From: Ixodes scapularis
Taxonomy: Eukaryota > Arthropoda > Arachnida > Ixodida > Ixodidae
Length of the DNA stretch: 64,000 bases
Direction of reading: 5' to 3'
Assembly (NCBI RefSeq): GCF_016920785.2
Contig: NW_024609884.1
Span: 79,760,311-79,824,310, forward strand
Part shown: positions 31,290 to 42,430 of the stretch, in pieces
How the letters are laid out: each line of letters begins with the position of its first letter
Numbering within the stretch: the first letter of the stretch is position 1
Position numbers and translations under genes: made by a program
The notes under the pieces: generated by a model
Told to the model about the DNA's origin: nothing
The model's database searches: none
Seen by the model: the letters and a program-made list of their open reading frames with translations, nothing else

Positions 31290-32330
31290 TAAGCGGTGTG
31301 TTACCCGCTGAGAGTGAAGGGGGTGAAGGTCCCTTTCGCACCTACCAAGTGAGTTACTCGCGCAAGCCGCGCGAGGAGCGTTCTGGCGGTATCGGGACGG
31401 CCGCGTAACCGCGCCGCCGCCACCGCCGTGCATACGCTACCGTGCCACGCACCACAACGAAGGCAATTACCGGGGATTCTATTAGCGTTGGGGGACCGCA
31501 GTGGCGAGTGCGACTCTTCCCGCAAAGAACACCGCCTGCTTGGGCGAATCTCGGCCGGATGTGCCAACGGATGCAGCCGGCCGGATTCATAAGCCCACAG
31601 AGACCGGGAGCATCAAGCGATCCCCACCCCGAGGAACGTCCGTCCATTCCGGGGCCGCGGAGTCAGAAGTTGCCGCGTCGCCGGTCGCTAAGGGCCCGAT
31701 AGAGGCACTTCATTCAACGCTCGACTGACACAGGAGGGGGAAACGAGGAGCGGTTCGACCAATGAACCGTCGGCCGCACGGACGACGTCACTGAATTCTC
31801 CGTTTGTCCGTGCTTGCGGAGGCCCCGGTCACGCAGTAGAAGACCGGCGGTTTATTAGCCGAGCGAGCGCGTGGCTTCCTCCTGTTCCGTCGGGATGGGC
31901 GAAGTGCGGCCGTCGCGTCCCCATCTTGGGGAGTAATCGAGGACGGGAAGGCGCCCATTCCGGGTGTCTTCTTTTCCCCGAGGCATCGGGGCTCGAGTCC
32001 GGAGTCGGCGATCCGAAGGGCATTACGTGCGTGCTGATAGCTCCAGCGCGGGGGAATCTTTATGGTGCCACTGGCGCTTTGACGGACTCGCGCTTTTTTG
32101 TTTCTTCCACGTTTGCCGGCCATTAGAGACTCCCAAATCCGGAAGGAGGGGACGAGGAGGAGCCGGGGGATCCGTGTTTTGGTTCGAGAAGTAGCCGTCG
32201 GGACGGTTTCTGACGACGCCCAAGCATTTCGTTGGCGCTAACGCGGCCCAATGGGATGGGACACCACTGCCTCTGGTGCAGTTTATATCTCGACTTGTTT
32301 GTAGTTTCCATGCATGTCTTGATTGGTGTT
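31290..32330. other. GC-rich island, possible promoter
   Basis: CpG-rich for about 1 kb, with a GCCGCC-rich patch near 31410. Overlapping frames on both strands reach 111 codons without any domain. Palindromic CGGCCGG-type sites are frequent. It may be a promoter or a GC-rich repeat; no start site or splice site can be assigned. Confidence 0.3.
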
Positions 32331-32439
32331 CGAATCGTTATTTTAAACGAGTTTTAATCAGAGAAGAAGCCGTTTCGTAAAGAGAACTCGAAATGAGTAC
32401 AGGTCAATGCGAGGAAGTACGTTCAAGCGAATATCCGAG

Positions 32440-32800
32440 AGCACCTGTTCAAGCGGGTCAGGTCCGAATCGAAACAATTCCGGCGTCTATGTGTGCCTTA
32501 GAACCCAGTATACTGCCGATATTGCTGATACAAAGCGAGCTCACAGGGGACATCCGGCCGATACAGAGCAGGTGCATATGCGACAACTGGCCGACACCTG
32601 GCCGACAGTCCGACCTGGGCAGTACTCGCACGATATCTCGCCAATACAATAGGTCCGTGGCGAAATGGCGGTACGCCAATACCTGCCTGATGTCGTGACG
32701 TGGTGCAAAACCGCACATTCGGCCGACATGGGAGCAAGTTTTCGGCCGACATTGCCACGACACTGGCCAAGTATCGCCGTGCTGCTTCGGCACCCCGTTT
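32440..32800. repeat. GGCCGACA-rich degenerate repeat
   Basis: The motif (C/T)GGCCGA(C/T)A recurs at irregular spacing, for instance CTGGCCGACACCTGGCCGAC near 32589, TTCGGCCGACATGGGAGC near 32718 and TTTCGGCCGACATTGCCA near 32739. GCCGATATTGC occurs near 32515. It looks like a degenerate MITE interior or minisatellite. No coding motif. Confidence 0.4.
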
Positions 32801-32845
32801 ACGCACTTTATTTCTTCAGTCATTTCATAAGGTGCGGGGCCACAG

Positions 32846-33012
32846 TGTACACCCTAACAAGATAGTGTATTGTGGTAATTACACCTTTACGAAAAGGTGT
32901 AGGGTGGTTTTACACATATATAAAAATGTGTACTGCAGTATCACAACTTTTAGTAAAGGAGTTAGAAAAATCACACCTTTTTTAAGGGTGTTTAACCTTT
33001 TTTATAAGGTTT
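32846..33012. repeat. Array of short hairpins
   Basis: Four to five small stem-loops follow each other: ACACCTTTACGAAAAGGTGT, ACACATATATAAAAATGTGT, CACACCTTTTTTAAGGGTGT and AACCTTTTTTATAAGGTT, each separated by 10-30 bases. The flanking units start with GTGTA or ACACC. Such series are seen in foldback-like MITEs. Confidence 0.7.
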
Positions 33013-34199
33013 AAACCAAAAGACGTCGCAAAAAGCTTAAAAACCGGTCTTGTCTCTCTCGGTCGTTCTCGGTTACAAGTGTGGGAACGAGCCTTAAGTT
33101 GAGAGTCATGTGACGGGCGCCCCGCTGCGGCGAGTCGCCGAAACAAACTATACTTTTTTTTTTTCTCCTGTTGGCGAGCGTAAATGGAACGGCACCCCTT
33201 CCCCGTTCCTCCGTTTCGGTTTCGTCTGTTTCGTTTGCACTCAAAATTGTGCGACAAACTGCCGGGGCTGATTGATTACAGATTACAGATATTGATACAC
33301 GGGAACAGCGTCGAAAGGGCAGTATCCCCTGTTTGGAGGTTTCGGCGGTCCATGCGCCACACACTCTAAGAAAAAAGATGGTTTAAAAGGACCGGCAGCA
33401 TTAGGTCCTCTGAACTCTCATTTGCTCTCAGAATAGACCATCTTGTTCGAGCTAGGTACCGTGCGCAAATGCTGAGGACTAGCTGCCTTCCACCGGGACT
33501 AACTGAAAGGCGCACAGGAGCAAAAGCAGCCGCCGGAGAAAAAGCGCGGGAGCAAAAACCTCGCGGACAAGATGGCGGCGTCTGCTGCATCGCCGATGGC
33601 CAGCGTTACCGAAGCACTTACTGTATCGGAACGTAAGGGGAGGTATCCACAGACAATCGTATAGCGTCAAAAATTGCAAGAGGGGCATGTTTAAAGGTTG
33701 AAGCTGACTTCATAACGATGGCAGCCTCTGTTCTAGCACGTCGTGGAAGCCATCGCTGACTCAAGCGCCGCCATTGCTGATGCACTGGCCATGCGGCTTT
33801 TGACCCTTGTCCTGGCGTCCTTCCCCTTTGCAATCTTTTAAACGAACTTTGGAAGCGTTTATATTTTCTTTGTGGTTTAACTGGGATGAAAGTAGCCCGT
33901 AGCACGTAGTAAAAACGTTTCCAAAGACAATGAAGAATTATTCTGGTTTCTCTTCTTTTTGTATTCTTTACAATCTATGTGTTGTTGTTGTTTGTTTTTC
34001 TTTCCGCAAGAGAACGATGCGGTTGCCATGGAGACGCGCATGCGCAAAGTAGGGCAGTTATGCGGGGAAGCGAGAACATGTCTGCTGGGAGCCTATGGGG
34101 ACGCTGTTTTATAGACTGTCACAAATAATTACTGTGTGTACCGAGGGGGGATCGGTGGCCGGGGAGGAAGAAGAAGACGCCGTTCCGCACGGACGCGCT
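33013..34199. other. Intergenic with one MITE end, no gene seen
   Basis: ACTCTAAGAAAAAAGATGG at 33363-33381 looks like the left end of a CACTCTAAG-type MITE whose other end is not found. No coding motif. Confidence 0.45.
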
Positions 34200-34205
34200 T
34201 TATGT

Positions 34206-35225
34206 TCTCCAAGGAAAATACACCGGCCACTGGCCGGGGAAATGCTGAGGCTTCGGCCATGGAGTTCTTCGGAAACCATGACAACTGAATACCGGACCGT
34301 CTTACCTCGTCTACACACAGGTAATTTGAGTCTAAATTCTGTTTTCCTGCATGGAGATCTTACCGCGAGACCCTACCGCGCACCTGACTTCCGTGATGCC
34401 TTACGAGGAGTGGTTGAGGCTCAAGATGTCATCGGATTCGGCCAATTCCAAATGAGCCACGTATGGATGGTAACTTGTACTAACACTTTGGCGAAAGCCA
34501 AGCTCGTCAACAAGGCCGAACTCTGTGTGAAAGGACACAAATGCATAGTCATCGACCCAGACACCAGGGACGTTAAGCTCCAGTTGTTGTGGCGGCCGGT
34601 CCACATGGAGAACAAGCAAATCGAAGAGGCGCTAGCGCCCTACGGCACGGTTCGTTCGATAGTTCGCGAGAAGTGGAGTTGCCCTGGGATTGAGCAAATG
34701 GAGACTTTAAACAAGGAAGTAACGTTCACACTCCGTGAAGGGATGAACAGCACCCAAATCCCGCACCAACACACGGTTTTCGGTTGCCGAAGCCTCGTGA
34801 TCGTTCCTGGTCGCCCTCCTCTGCGCCTCCAATGCAACTGAATCGGAAACATACGTCGAGAGTGCAGAACTCCTCGGTGCGGCGAATGCCGCCGCTATGG
34901 GCACCCTACAGACGAATGTGTATCGACATACGCCGACAAGCTCCGACAGGTGAGAGCCCCTTTTGATGACGTTGTTCAAGATCACCTAATGGACATCAGT
35001 GAGATGGTTGACGCTACAGGAGAAGTCATCGATTCCGTAGCACCAAGCACAGAACGGGAAACTGCTTCCCAAGAAGCACAAACGACCAATCCCGTCTCAC
35101 ATTATGTCTCCCCTGAGCCAACCAAAGAAGACTCTACGATAACCACTACAGCAACCATGCGAAACTTGTCAGAAGACGAGTACCCTCTCTTGAAGGTAAC
35201 AGAGGAGCCGTCCTGCAGCCAATAG
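34206..35225 (+). pseudogene. Tx1-like ORF1 (nucleic-acid-binding, CCHC)
   Basis: The 34095-34841 frame carries the N-terminal part; sequence with ORF1 character starts around TVLPRLHTGNLSLNSVFL (34300-34360) and includes an RRM-like region (IEEALAPYGTVRSIVREKW). A frameshift follows LRLQCN. In the next frame CGECRRYGHPTDEC (34878-34919) is a perfect C-X2-C-X4-H-X4-C knuckle, preceded by an RREC..PRC segment that may be a second finger. An acidic tail with MDISEMVDATGEVID follows and stops at 35225. The protein would coat LINE RNA. Here the frameshift disables it. Confidence 0.75.
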
Positions 35226-35444
35226 CCACTGCCTCGCCGGGAGCGTTCCACCACATCCGGTGGAGCATCCGTCAAGAGACCTGCTCCTAAGGCAGAGTCG
35301 TCCCAGCCCTCTGTAATGGGTGCCAAGAAGGAGAGGCAAAGCGCAAGCCAGCAGCACTCCGAGAAGACCCTTACAGCCTGGCTCCAGAGCCGGACAACGA
35401 GATGAAAGACAATGATGTTCTACCTACATAACAACTAGTAACCC

Positions 35445-35801
35445 ATGGCACGCCCCCCACTCAGCTTCGCTACCCTCAACGTCAGAGGACTGCGTTCACG
35501 TGCGCGACAGTCCCAAGTATATAGGCTCCTCTTAAAAAAACAGATAGACTTTGTTGCCATTCAGGAAACAAAGATATCGTCTGATGAGGACACCGCTCGA
35601 GTACTGGACCCTTTCCTCTTGACATACGAGGTGTGTGTCAGTCATGCTGATGGCTTGTCGGGAGGGTGCTTTTTGTTTTTGAAAAGCGAGTTCGAGAAAA
35701 TTTTTATACAGCGAGTACGAACGACCAATTCGGTATTTTTGCCCAGTGGGACTCGTTTAAACAAGAAATTAAGAACGAAGCAATTGAATGCTCGTGCATA
35801 A
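35445..35801 (+). pseudogene. Tx1-like ORF2 start: endonuclease fragment
   Basis: LSFATLNVRGLRSRARQSQV is the APE-type N-terminus with the LNVRGL motif, and FVAIQETK (about residues 38-45) holds the catalytic glutamate. A GGCFLFLKS segment follows. After about residue 90 the expected GDFN, TWT and SDH motifs are absent. Sequence jumps to material normally found after the endonuclease (a WDSFKQEIKNEAIE segment in another frame, 35745-35790). The loss of roughly 130 residues is an internal deletion. Confidence 0.75.
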
Positions 35802-35810
35802 CATCCTTCC

Positions 35811-36948
35811 ATGCAAAGAAAGACAAAAATTTTTATTTTACGCAACCTACAGACCCTCCACGAGCTAGAGTGTCAGACGCCTGGCCTGCTTCATGAAGAA
35901 ATACTACGAGTGAAATGTCAGATACAAAGTCACGAACAAAAACGGTTCCACGGAGCACTAGTACGGTCTCGTTGTAGACGAATTCTATCCTCCGAGACAC
36001 CCACTCGACGAGCACTTGACGATGAGACTCGCAATAGACAGTCAAAAAGAATACAACTTCTGAATTGTAACGGGGCCTTATCATCTGATGAACTTGACAT
36101 CATGAATGCTTTTGAATCACACTACCAGAGCCTCTTCGGGCAAACGCAATCGATATATAGAGAAAAAGCTAGATATCTAGTCTCGCTGATGCCCCAGGTT
36201 AGCCAGCTTAAGAACGATCTCCTTGGTAGACCAATCACATTGGAAGACGTACAATGCGCGATAGATGAATTACCAATTCAAAAACACCAGGGCCCGATGG
36301 ACTTCCAGTAGAGTTTTATAAAAAATACAAGGACCTCCTAAGCCCGTTTCTACTTAAAGTGTTTCTGGCAGCGTATGAGCAGGAAACACTACCACCTTTT
36401 TTTTATAAGAGCCATACGGTTTTAATCCCAAAAAGTAAAGAGGCAGATAAACTCCTGAATGTTGAAGGGTACCGCCCTATTACACTCTGCAATGTGGACT
36501 ACAAAATCTTTGCAAAAATTCTGACAAAACGACTTCAATACGTCACATCCAGTGTTGTTGGCAATCACCAGACTTGTGGAATTAAGGGCAGAACGATACA
36601 GACAAACATACACGTAGCTCGTACAATAATAGAGAGCTGCTGTGCTCATGCAGATCAAGTGGCTATGGTTCAAGTGGATTTAGCAAAAGGTTTTGATCGC
36701 GTCTCTCATATTTTTCTATTCGACATACTCCGCCACGTAAACTTAGGACCAACACTTTTTAAAGGAATAAAGATATGCTACCGCAATTGTACCACTAGGC
36801 TTATAGTTAATGGCTCTCTGTCAGGTCCAATTCGTCTAGAGTCCTCTGTCAAACAAGGATGCCCCTTGTCCCCCCTTTTGTTTGCACTGTACTTAGATCC
36901 CCTATGTCTAAGCGTACTAAACACCGTTTCTACTCCACAGAGGTAAAA
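35811..36948 (+). pseudogene. Tx1-like ORF2: linker and reverse transcriptase
   Basis: The frame at 35811-36311 is the linker, ending PIQKHQGPMDF, close to the usual KSPG.DG. The frame at 36359-36946 has LIPKSKEADKLLNVEGYRPI, then AKILTKRLQ, VQVDLAKGFDRVSH with a catalytic aspartate, and VKQGCPLSPLLFALYLDPLC. YADD is in a shifted frame at 36957-36968. A small indel near 36311 and another near 36940 break the ORF. Confidence 0.85.
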
Positions 36949-37214
36949 GTGTTGCGTATGCAGATGACACTGCGTTCTTCTGTAAAGACGAACGAAGCGT
37001 AGACAATGTGTTCGCTTTAGCTCAAAACGTCTGTTCCACGACTGGGGCGCTCATCAACAAGGCAAAGTGTACAGGCTTCTGGTGCGGGCAATAGGCCACA
37101 ACACCTTCAAAGTGCGCTGGCATTTCATGGAGCTGCATTGCCCCTCAGTACTTAGGAGCTCCCCTTAACTGCGTTAGGAACAATGGACATTATTGGACAG
37201 AAAGGGTTGAAAAG

Positions 37215-38261
37215 ATGAAAACTCAAGCGGCAATAATGAAAATAAATCACTGGTCTATTTTTGGACGGGCGAAAGCCTGTAATATCTTCTTAGCAGCAAA
37301 ACTTTGGTACGCACTTCAGGTGATTTGCTGTGCTAGAGGCCACATTCAGAAGTTTCACAGAGTGTTTGCAACTTTTGTAAGGGGTTCCACTTGGGAATCC
37401 ATGAGACGAGATAACCTGTTTCGTTCCGTTGAGCAAGGCGGTCTCGGGCTTTTACACGTCTTTTTAAAACAAATTATATCACGCTTCTTGTTCTTCAGAA
37501 CTGTGTCTCATGACTTCCTTCGAACTTACATGCAGGCGGAGCTTTCGAGTGCGTTGCCGTATTTGGTAGTAACAACAGTGCCTGCGAGCACATCTCGTCC
37601 CTTGGGATACCTCGGAGAGGTAGTGAGCTCAAGAGAGTTCCTTTAAGCACGTTTTTGCTTGGAATAATCATTTAAAGTGTCACGGAAAGCTTTATATGTT
37701 GATCTCATCGATGCATTATTTCCTATACCCCTGTACCGAAGTATGTTCAGTAATGGCCCGGGACAAGACGTCCTGAAACCTGTGTGTAAGCTAGATGTCT
37801 CACCGACCGCGAAGTCATTCTTTTATAAGCTCCACACTTCAACGTTGCCGGTAAAGCCTTGGCTTCGCGAAAAAGGTATATTTGTTCCTTGGTCAGTGAA
37901 CTGCCGTTTGTGCAACCAGCCTGAAACAATAGAATATTGCTTTATTTTTTGCACCGACGCCTATCTGTTTTGGGATGTCGTACAAAGGACATTGAAGAAA
38001 GATCTAAATATCTGTGCATATACGATACGTTTTTTGCCTTTAAACCAGAATGATACTTTTCCTTATGACCTGTTCACATTGATGGGTCTGCAGAGTCTTT
38101 GGAAAACAAGGATGATTGATAGAAATGCTGATCCTCCATGGTCTACAGAGTCCAATTTCATAGAAACTGTGTCACATGTACGTAATGTGTACGACCACCT
38201 CAAGAAACGCCCAAAATGGTATACCCTTCTTGACAAATGTGTTCATCTTCCCGACTTTTAG
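37215..38261 (+). pseudogene. Tx1-like ORF2: C-terminal region with zinc segment
   Basis: The frame at 37215-37646 continues after the RT (MKTQAAIMKINHWSIFGRAK, a SVEQGGLGLLHV segment). The frame at 37677-38261 has KSFFYKLHTSTLPVKPWL, followed by CRLCNQPETIEYCFIFC, the cysteine-rich zf-RVT-type region close to the end of L1/Tx1 and plant-type LINE proteins. A stop near 37647 separates the two. The protein ends at a natural stop, 150 bp before the tail. Confidence 0.85.
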
Positions 38262-38429
38262 AGATGTGACCCCATTCGAAATATGTTTCCATATCCCTCT
38301 TTCTTCGTATTTCCATGTGACCATTTTTAGACAGTTTGAATGTAAATAAGGGATAACTCTGTTAGAATGTGTCTTGATTGTTCCTACTGTCCTTTTTCCA
38401 TGTAATAAATAAGAAAAAAAAAAAAAAAA

Positions 38430-38695
38430 GGATCCGTGGCCGAGTGGGCTAAAGCGCACACCCAGCTCGACGCGCGTGGAGCGACAGCTCGCGCTGCAGA
38501 ACCCAGGGATCCTGGGTTCGAGCCCCACCCCTGCCCGTTTCGATCTGGATGAGCATCGTACCGGCGTACGGTCGTGTATCACTACTGCGTGGTGCACGTT
38601 AAAGACCCCAGGCTAGCGGTTGTACTGCACTGGCTAAATTGCTCATCTACAGCGTGTGACTCATCGCAACTTTAATGGCTGACCAACTACACGCT
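38430..38695 (+). mobile_element. tRNA-derived SINE
   Basis: The head has both internal RNA polymerase III boxes: TGGCCGAGTGGG (A box, about 38437) and GGGTTCGAGCC (B box, about 38513). The long gap between them and GTGGCCGAGTGG resemble a class II tRNA such as Ser or Leu, although the acceptor stem no longer pairs. The body carries GGTGCACGTTAAAGACCCC, a block widely conserved in tick and other invertebrate SINEs. The 3' end is uncertain, near an ACACGCTGTATGAATA segment. Transcription would be by Pol III; it would depend on a LINE for movement. Confidence 0.8.
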
Positions 38696-39119
38696 GTATG
38701 AATATCCCCATAATCCCATTTGCTTTTGCTTGTGTGTACCATTACTTCTTAGTAAGAGATATACTCCTTGGAAAGTTTAGCAACAATATTTTAAAACAAT
38801 ATTGGTGCAGAAGAAGCCCCATATTTGTAACATCGCTCACGGTTGAGATGGTCACTGACAAAACGATTCCTTCCGTATGATCAGTATAAAAGTCGCATGG
38901 GCAGGCTTTGGGGTGGCGATTGAATTAGCGTGTCGTCGCGTGTGTGTTGTGTGTGCGCGATTGTTCCCATTCCTTGTCTATGTTAAAATGTATAATACGT
39001 GTGAAATTTTGAAATAAGCGTTGTTCAGATGTGAATGTAATGAGCGTGGAAAAGATCTACCCCAGCGATACCATATTTTATGCAATTTTGAATTCGACGT
39101 TGACTATCGCCACCTGGGC
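38696..39119. other. Intergenic, no gene seen
   Basis: A short open frame (38698-38880) lacks any motif. TG-rich patch near 38935. Confidence 0.5.
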
Positions 39120-39159
39120 GTGTAAGGCAGAAATTTAGTAATAAATCAGGTAAGGGCGC

Positions 39160-39350
39160 AACATTTAGTCCCAGTGGCCTAAATGCAAGGGTGCAAAAGT
39201 TAGTCCTGGGAGTTCAACTTTGAGGGACTGACGGTAGGGGAGTAAGAGTTGCTCCCGTTACCGTTGCTCCCCTAGGTGATCAATGGTTGTGTCAGCGCAT
39301 TTGCTCCCTTGAGGGAGCAAGTCGCGCTGCCTTTTTTCTTAGAGTGTAGG
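39160..39350. repeat. Right part of a CACTCTAAG-type MITE
   Basis: It ends TTTTTTCTTAGAGTG at 39333-39347. The interior has facing TTGCTCCC and GGGAGCAA motifs (hairpin TTGCTCCCTTGAGGGAGCAA at 39301-39320) and two direct GTTGCTCCC copies. The left end was not located. Confidence 0.5.
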
Positions 39351-39711
39351 GCATACAACTGCTCAGAGAACGCAGATGGTCCTGCCGACGTCCTCAGCTG
39401 GTCGAGACGTCTCCGTCCCGACGAAGACGTCTCGAAGACGACGAAGACGAAGACGTTGGCACCTAGGATATAGACGCTTTCAGGCAGCTGTGCATGGGCG
39501 CCGCCATAACCGACCTTCAGTTTTTCTTCCCTCTTATTCCGTTCGCTCCACTTCATCATTACCACAGCAGGACAGGTTATTGTCATGTGAAGTGTTACTG
39601 TGTCCTTCTCCCCAGCATAGGCCCTTGTGGAGACTCGTCAACGCCCGCTTCAGTGGCTCGGCATCTCGGTAGGACAAGAGAAGGTCGGCTATGGCGGCTC
39701 GATTTGGCGCG

Positions 39712-39892
39712 CGTCTCACCTTAGCATGGACTATTGTTAGCCGCGCATGCTAAAAGCGCGGGCTAGTTGTTCTGGATGAAGCCTTCGGCAGCTGCACGAG
39801 AGCTCGTGCAGCGAGTGCTTTAGAGCAGTCAAGGCTAGCCGCTCGCGTTTGCACAGCCTTCGCATGCAGTTAGTCCATGCTAAGGCGAGACG
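39712..39892. mobile_element. Foldback MITE (CGTCTCRCCTTAGCATGGAC ends)
   Basis: CGTCTCACCTTAGCATGGAC begins the left arm at 39712, and the inverted right arm reads CGTCTCGCCTTAGCATGGAC. Imperfect pairing continues inwards. The centre is a perfect CTGCACGAGAGCTCGTGCAG palindrome (39791-39810). No target duplication is recognised. Confidence 0.75.
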
Positions 39893-41891
39893 AAGTATAG
39901 AGGCCCCTGAAATAACGCCGTAAAAAGACGTCGAAACAAAACAGTCGGTTCTTCGCTATGGGTTCTTCCGCTGCGCAGCTGCATAATGCGACGAGGCTGA
40001 GCACGCTGGCGGCGTACCTCCGCCATAAGCCTCGGCGGCCGCAATCGCCGTAGCCTCGACATCAGCAGCCAGTCGCATGGGTTTCTCCCGAGCGAACAGC
40101 GTGTTTCGAGTCCTCGCCGCTCAAAAGCTGTGCGCTCACTACCAGATTCCCTGAGAAATTATCTGTGCTACCAGATCCTCGCGCTATAAATCTGCGACCG
40201 GGCGCTCTATGGCTCCGTTGTCGAACTGCCAGGCTTTGTAAGTATAGAGGAGACTATGGAAGCTCATAAATAGGTGATTCTAATCATAAAATGGACGATA
40301 CAAAAGACCAACCGTTTTTAAACCGGCAAAACAGATCCGTCATTCGGAGAACCTGAAGTAGTCGGACAAGTAACGGTCACTTTATTAAGTAATGGTGCAT
40401 TACTTTTCTCCTTAAGTAATAAAGTAACCTAATTCAGTTGTTTATAGCCAAGAGTAATTGGAATTGGAATTGATTACTTTTAACGTGAAAGGTTCTTTAG
40501 CTCGCCAGATTTAGTGAAGTCCCAAAAAAATCGACCGCGAAGCTCGACGCTGAGTGGCTGGTGGAGAGGTCACATGATAAACGCTGATTGTCTGATTGCG
40601 GTGACTGTGGCAGGTTCTGAAAAACCTACACTCTCCGGAGCGATACGGCAACGTTTCACGCGTAACAAAATTTCCCAGCACTTTGCTGCACACTTTTCTT
40701 CCGAGTAACATGTTCTCTCCATGTGGTCTCACGATGTCATGTGTCCGGATTCTGGAATAAATTTCAAGTTGTCTCGATCATTCTGACAAGCCAGGAGAGT
40801 AAACGTGGGTCTGTCGTCGCGCCTCGCATTAGAAACCACCTAAAAAGACTTCGTAACCGAGCATAACTAGTCACAACGCACACTTAATTCGTGCACGACC
40901 CATTCTGTGCTCGCTGGAATGAACAGAATGCTCAAGACAAGTTTAAACTTGGTTTTCTTTTTAATTTGCTTTTAGCGTGTCAGCGCTTTTTTTTTTTTTT
41001 TTCAGGGCCGGGGGGGGGGGGGGGGGGGGCGGAATTTTTGCGCAGGTTGGCGATAAAGTTGTTTCCGAAATAAAGCATCTGTCTCTGCCAAGCCCACGGC
41101 CGATACAAAAAGAGCTGACAACGGCAAACAACGCAATCTAAAAAAAAAAAAAAAAATTAAGGTCTTTCTTTTTGCTTTTTTTCTCGTTATCGGCTTACAA
41201 TTGAAGGGATTATCTTCTTTGCTGGCCAACAGGCTGAGAGCGGTGTTGTGATCTTTCATCCCACTGATCCGAGCTCGCACTGCCACACTACGTCGTGTTA
41301 CTGTTTTTTGCGGCTCGCACCGCGACGCAAGAGGAAAACCCGTGATGGCGGTGAGCGGGGGACGGGGCTTGCGCGTCATTTTTTCCTATCCCACCTTGAA
41401 AAAAAAAGGAAGTCTTCCCGAAACGTTTGTTCCACAAAACCTCTGTTGCTGTTGGAATACCTCTCTACGCTTAGACTAATTTCGCATACCTGTCAAATCA
41501 AATCACTTACGTCCTGGTTAGAGGGACCGAGACTCCGAAAAGTACCGAGCAAGGCGGCAATATAGGATTATTTTTTCTTCTTTTAGTGAACAAGACATTT
41601 CTTTTATGAATGCATTCCCGAGAAGGTCGGTGTGCACAGCACTCTAAGAAAGGTCGTCAACTTTCCCACATAACACGCGTAAACCCGATCCCTGCCTCAC
41701 ACAAACCGAGGTAGCCTGTCGAATGACGAGGCTCAAAAGAGGTTCTGATACAAACAATGCCCTCTCTGCGCTAAGACACCGAGCGAGTTGAGTGTCCTAA
41801 TCAGTGTACAAGCGCAGATCGCATTCTTGGTCAAAAAGGCTTCTTCGGGTTTGTCAGCGAATTAATTTTTGCGTGTTCGCCAGTAGAGTAA
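39893..41891. other. Intergenic, no gene seen
   Basis: No coding motif. Contains a GTAAC-rich patch (40378-40440), a T-run next to a run of about 20 G (40988-41030), an A-run near 41140 and an isolated CACTCTAAGAAAGG element end near 41640. Confidence 0.5.
40370..40440. repeat. AAGTAAC-rich element fragment
   Basis: AAGTAACGGTCACTTTATTA and AAGTAATGGTGCATTACTTT are small hairpins around GTAAY motifs. The same style of sequence is found at 63025-63165. Confidence 0.45.
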
Positions 41892-42078
41892 AGGCCGGTT
41901 CTCACATGCAGCGAAGCGCTGATGTAGCGCTCCTCACGTGCCATCAGCTACTTATCGTATGCCATGAGCAACAGTTCTGACGGTGCGATACAAAGCGGGT
42001 GAAGGCTGCTGTCAGCACGCGCTTAGCGCGAGGTTAGCGCTATGCTTGTAGCGCTCCGCTGCATGTGTGAACGCGCCT
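41892..42078. mobile_element. Harbinger-type MITE with TAA duplication
   Basis: AGGCCGGTTCTCACATGCAG on the left matches, inverted, AGGCGCGTTCACACATGCAG on the right. Similarity continues to about 31 bp. TAA flanks both ends (41889-41891 and 42079-42081). A 3-bp TWA duplication and GTTCACAC in the TIR are usual for PIF/Harbinger elements. The interior (187 bp in all) is full of AGCGCT and TAGCGC palindromes and has no coding frame. Confidence 0.8.
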
Positions 42079-42248
42079 TAAATTCGCTGGTAGGTTTTTG
42101 TGTGTACTAGTTGGACGGCTATCTCTGGTGTTGACGTTAACAACGATGAGCTATGAGCTATACGTCGACAGAATCAAAACTTTAACAGTTTACATGTAAA
42201 AATAAACCCTTCGAATATCATGAACGTAACGAAACTATACTCCGTTCA
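42079..42248. other. Short intergenic segment
   Basis: No feature recognised. Confidence 0.4.
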
Positions 42249-42430
42249 GCCCTAAGCTGAAAGAACGGTGGGAGCTACGGGCTCACAGGACCAATCAACT
42301 GCCTTCCTTTTGTCACCTGACTCTCCTCTCCGAGCGTGGGTATGGGTGAGAGCATGATCATGTGGAAAAGAAATAAAAGTATGAGTGGCGAATTCAACGA
42401 GCGCGTTGCTCCCACCTGTTAGCTTAGGGG
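42249..42430. mobile_element. Inverted-repeat MITE (CCTAAGCT ends)
   Basis: CCTAAGCTGAAAGAACGGTG leads into GGAGCTACGGGCTC on the left. The inverted right end reads CCTAAGCTAACAGG, then TGGGAGCAACGCGCTC. It is non-coding. AATAAAAG lies near both the right arm and the right flank. Confidence 0.65.

Larger units (their letters stand above)
34200..38429 (+). mobile_element. Tx1-like LINE, nearly full length but internally deleted
   Basis: Two ORFs in LINE order are followed by a TAATAAAT signal and a 16-base poly(A) at 38414-38429. ORF1 has a CCHC knuckle. ORF2 has the start of an apurinic endonuclease, an RT and a C-terminal zinc segment. The RT motifs and the zf-RVT-type CRLCN..ET.EYCFIFC segment point to the L1/Tx1 group rather than CR1 or Jockey. 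Most of the endonuclease is missing and about five frameshifts or stops are present. The 5' end is not certain; it lies between about 34095 and 34280. A tRNA-derived SINE follows the tail directly. Confidence 0.85.

Noticed and set aside
31301..32223. Many frames of 60-111 codons on both strands
   Set aside because: This is the same GC-rich artefact; no domain, no splice structure.
38430..38530. Functional tRNA gene
   Set aside because: A and B boxes are good, but the acceptor stem does not pair and the sequence continues into a SINE body, so it is a SINE head.
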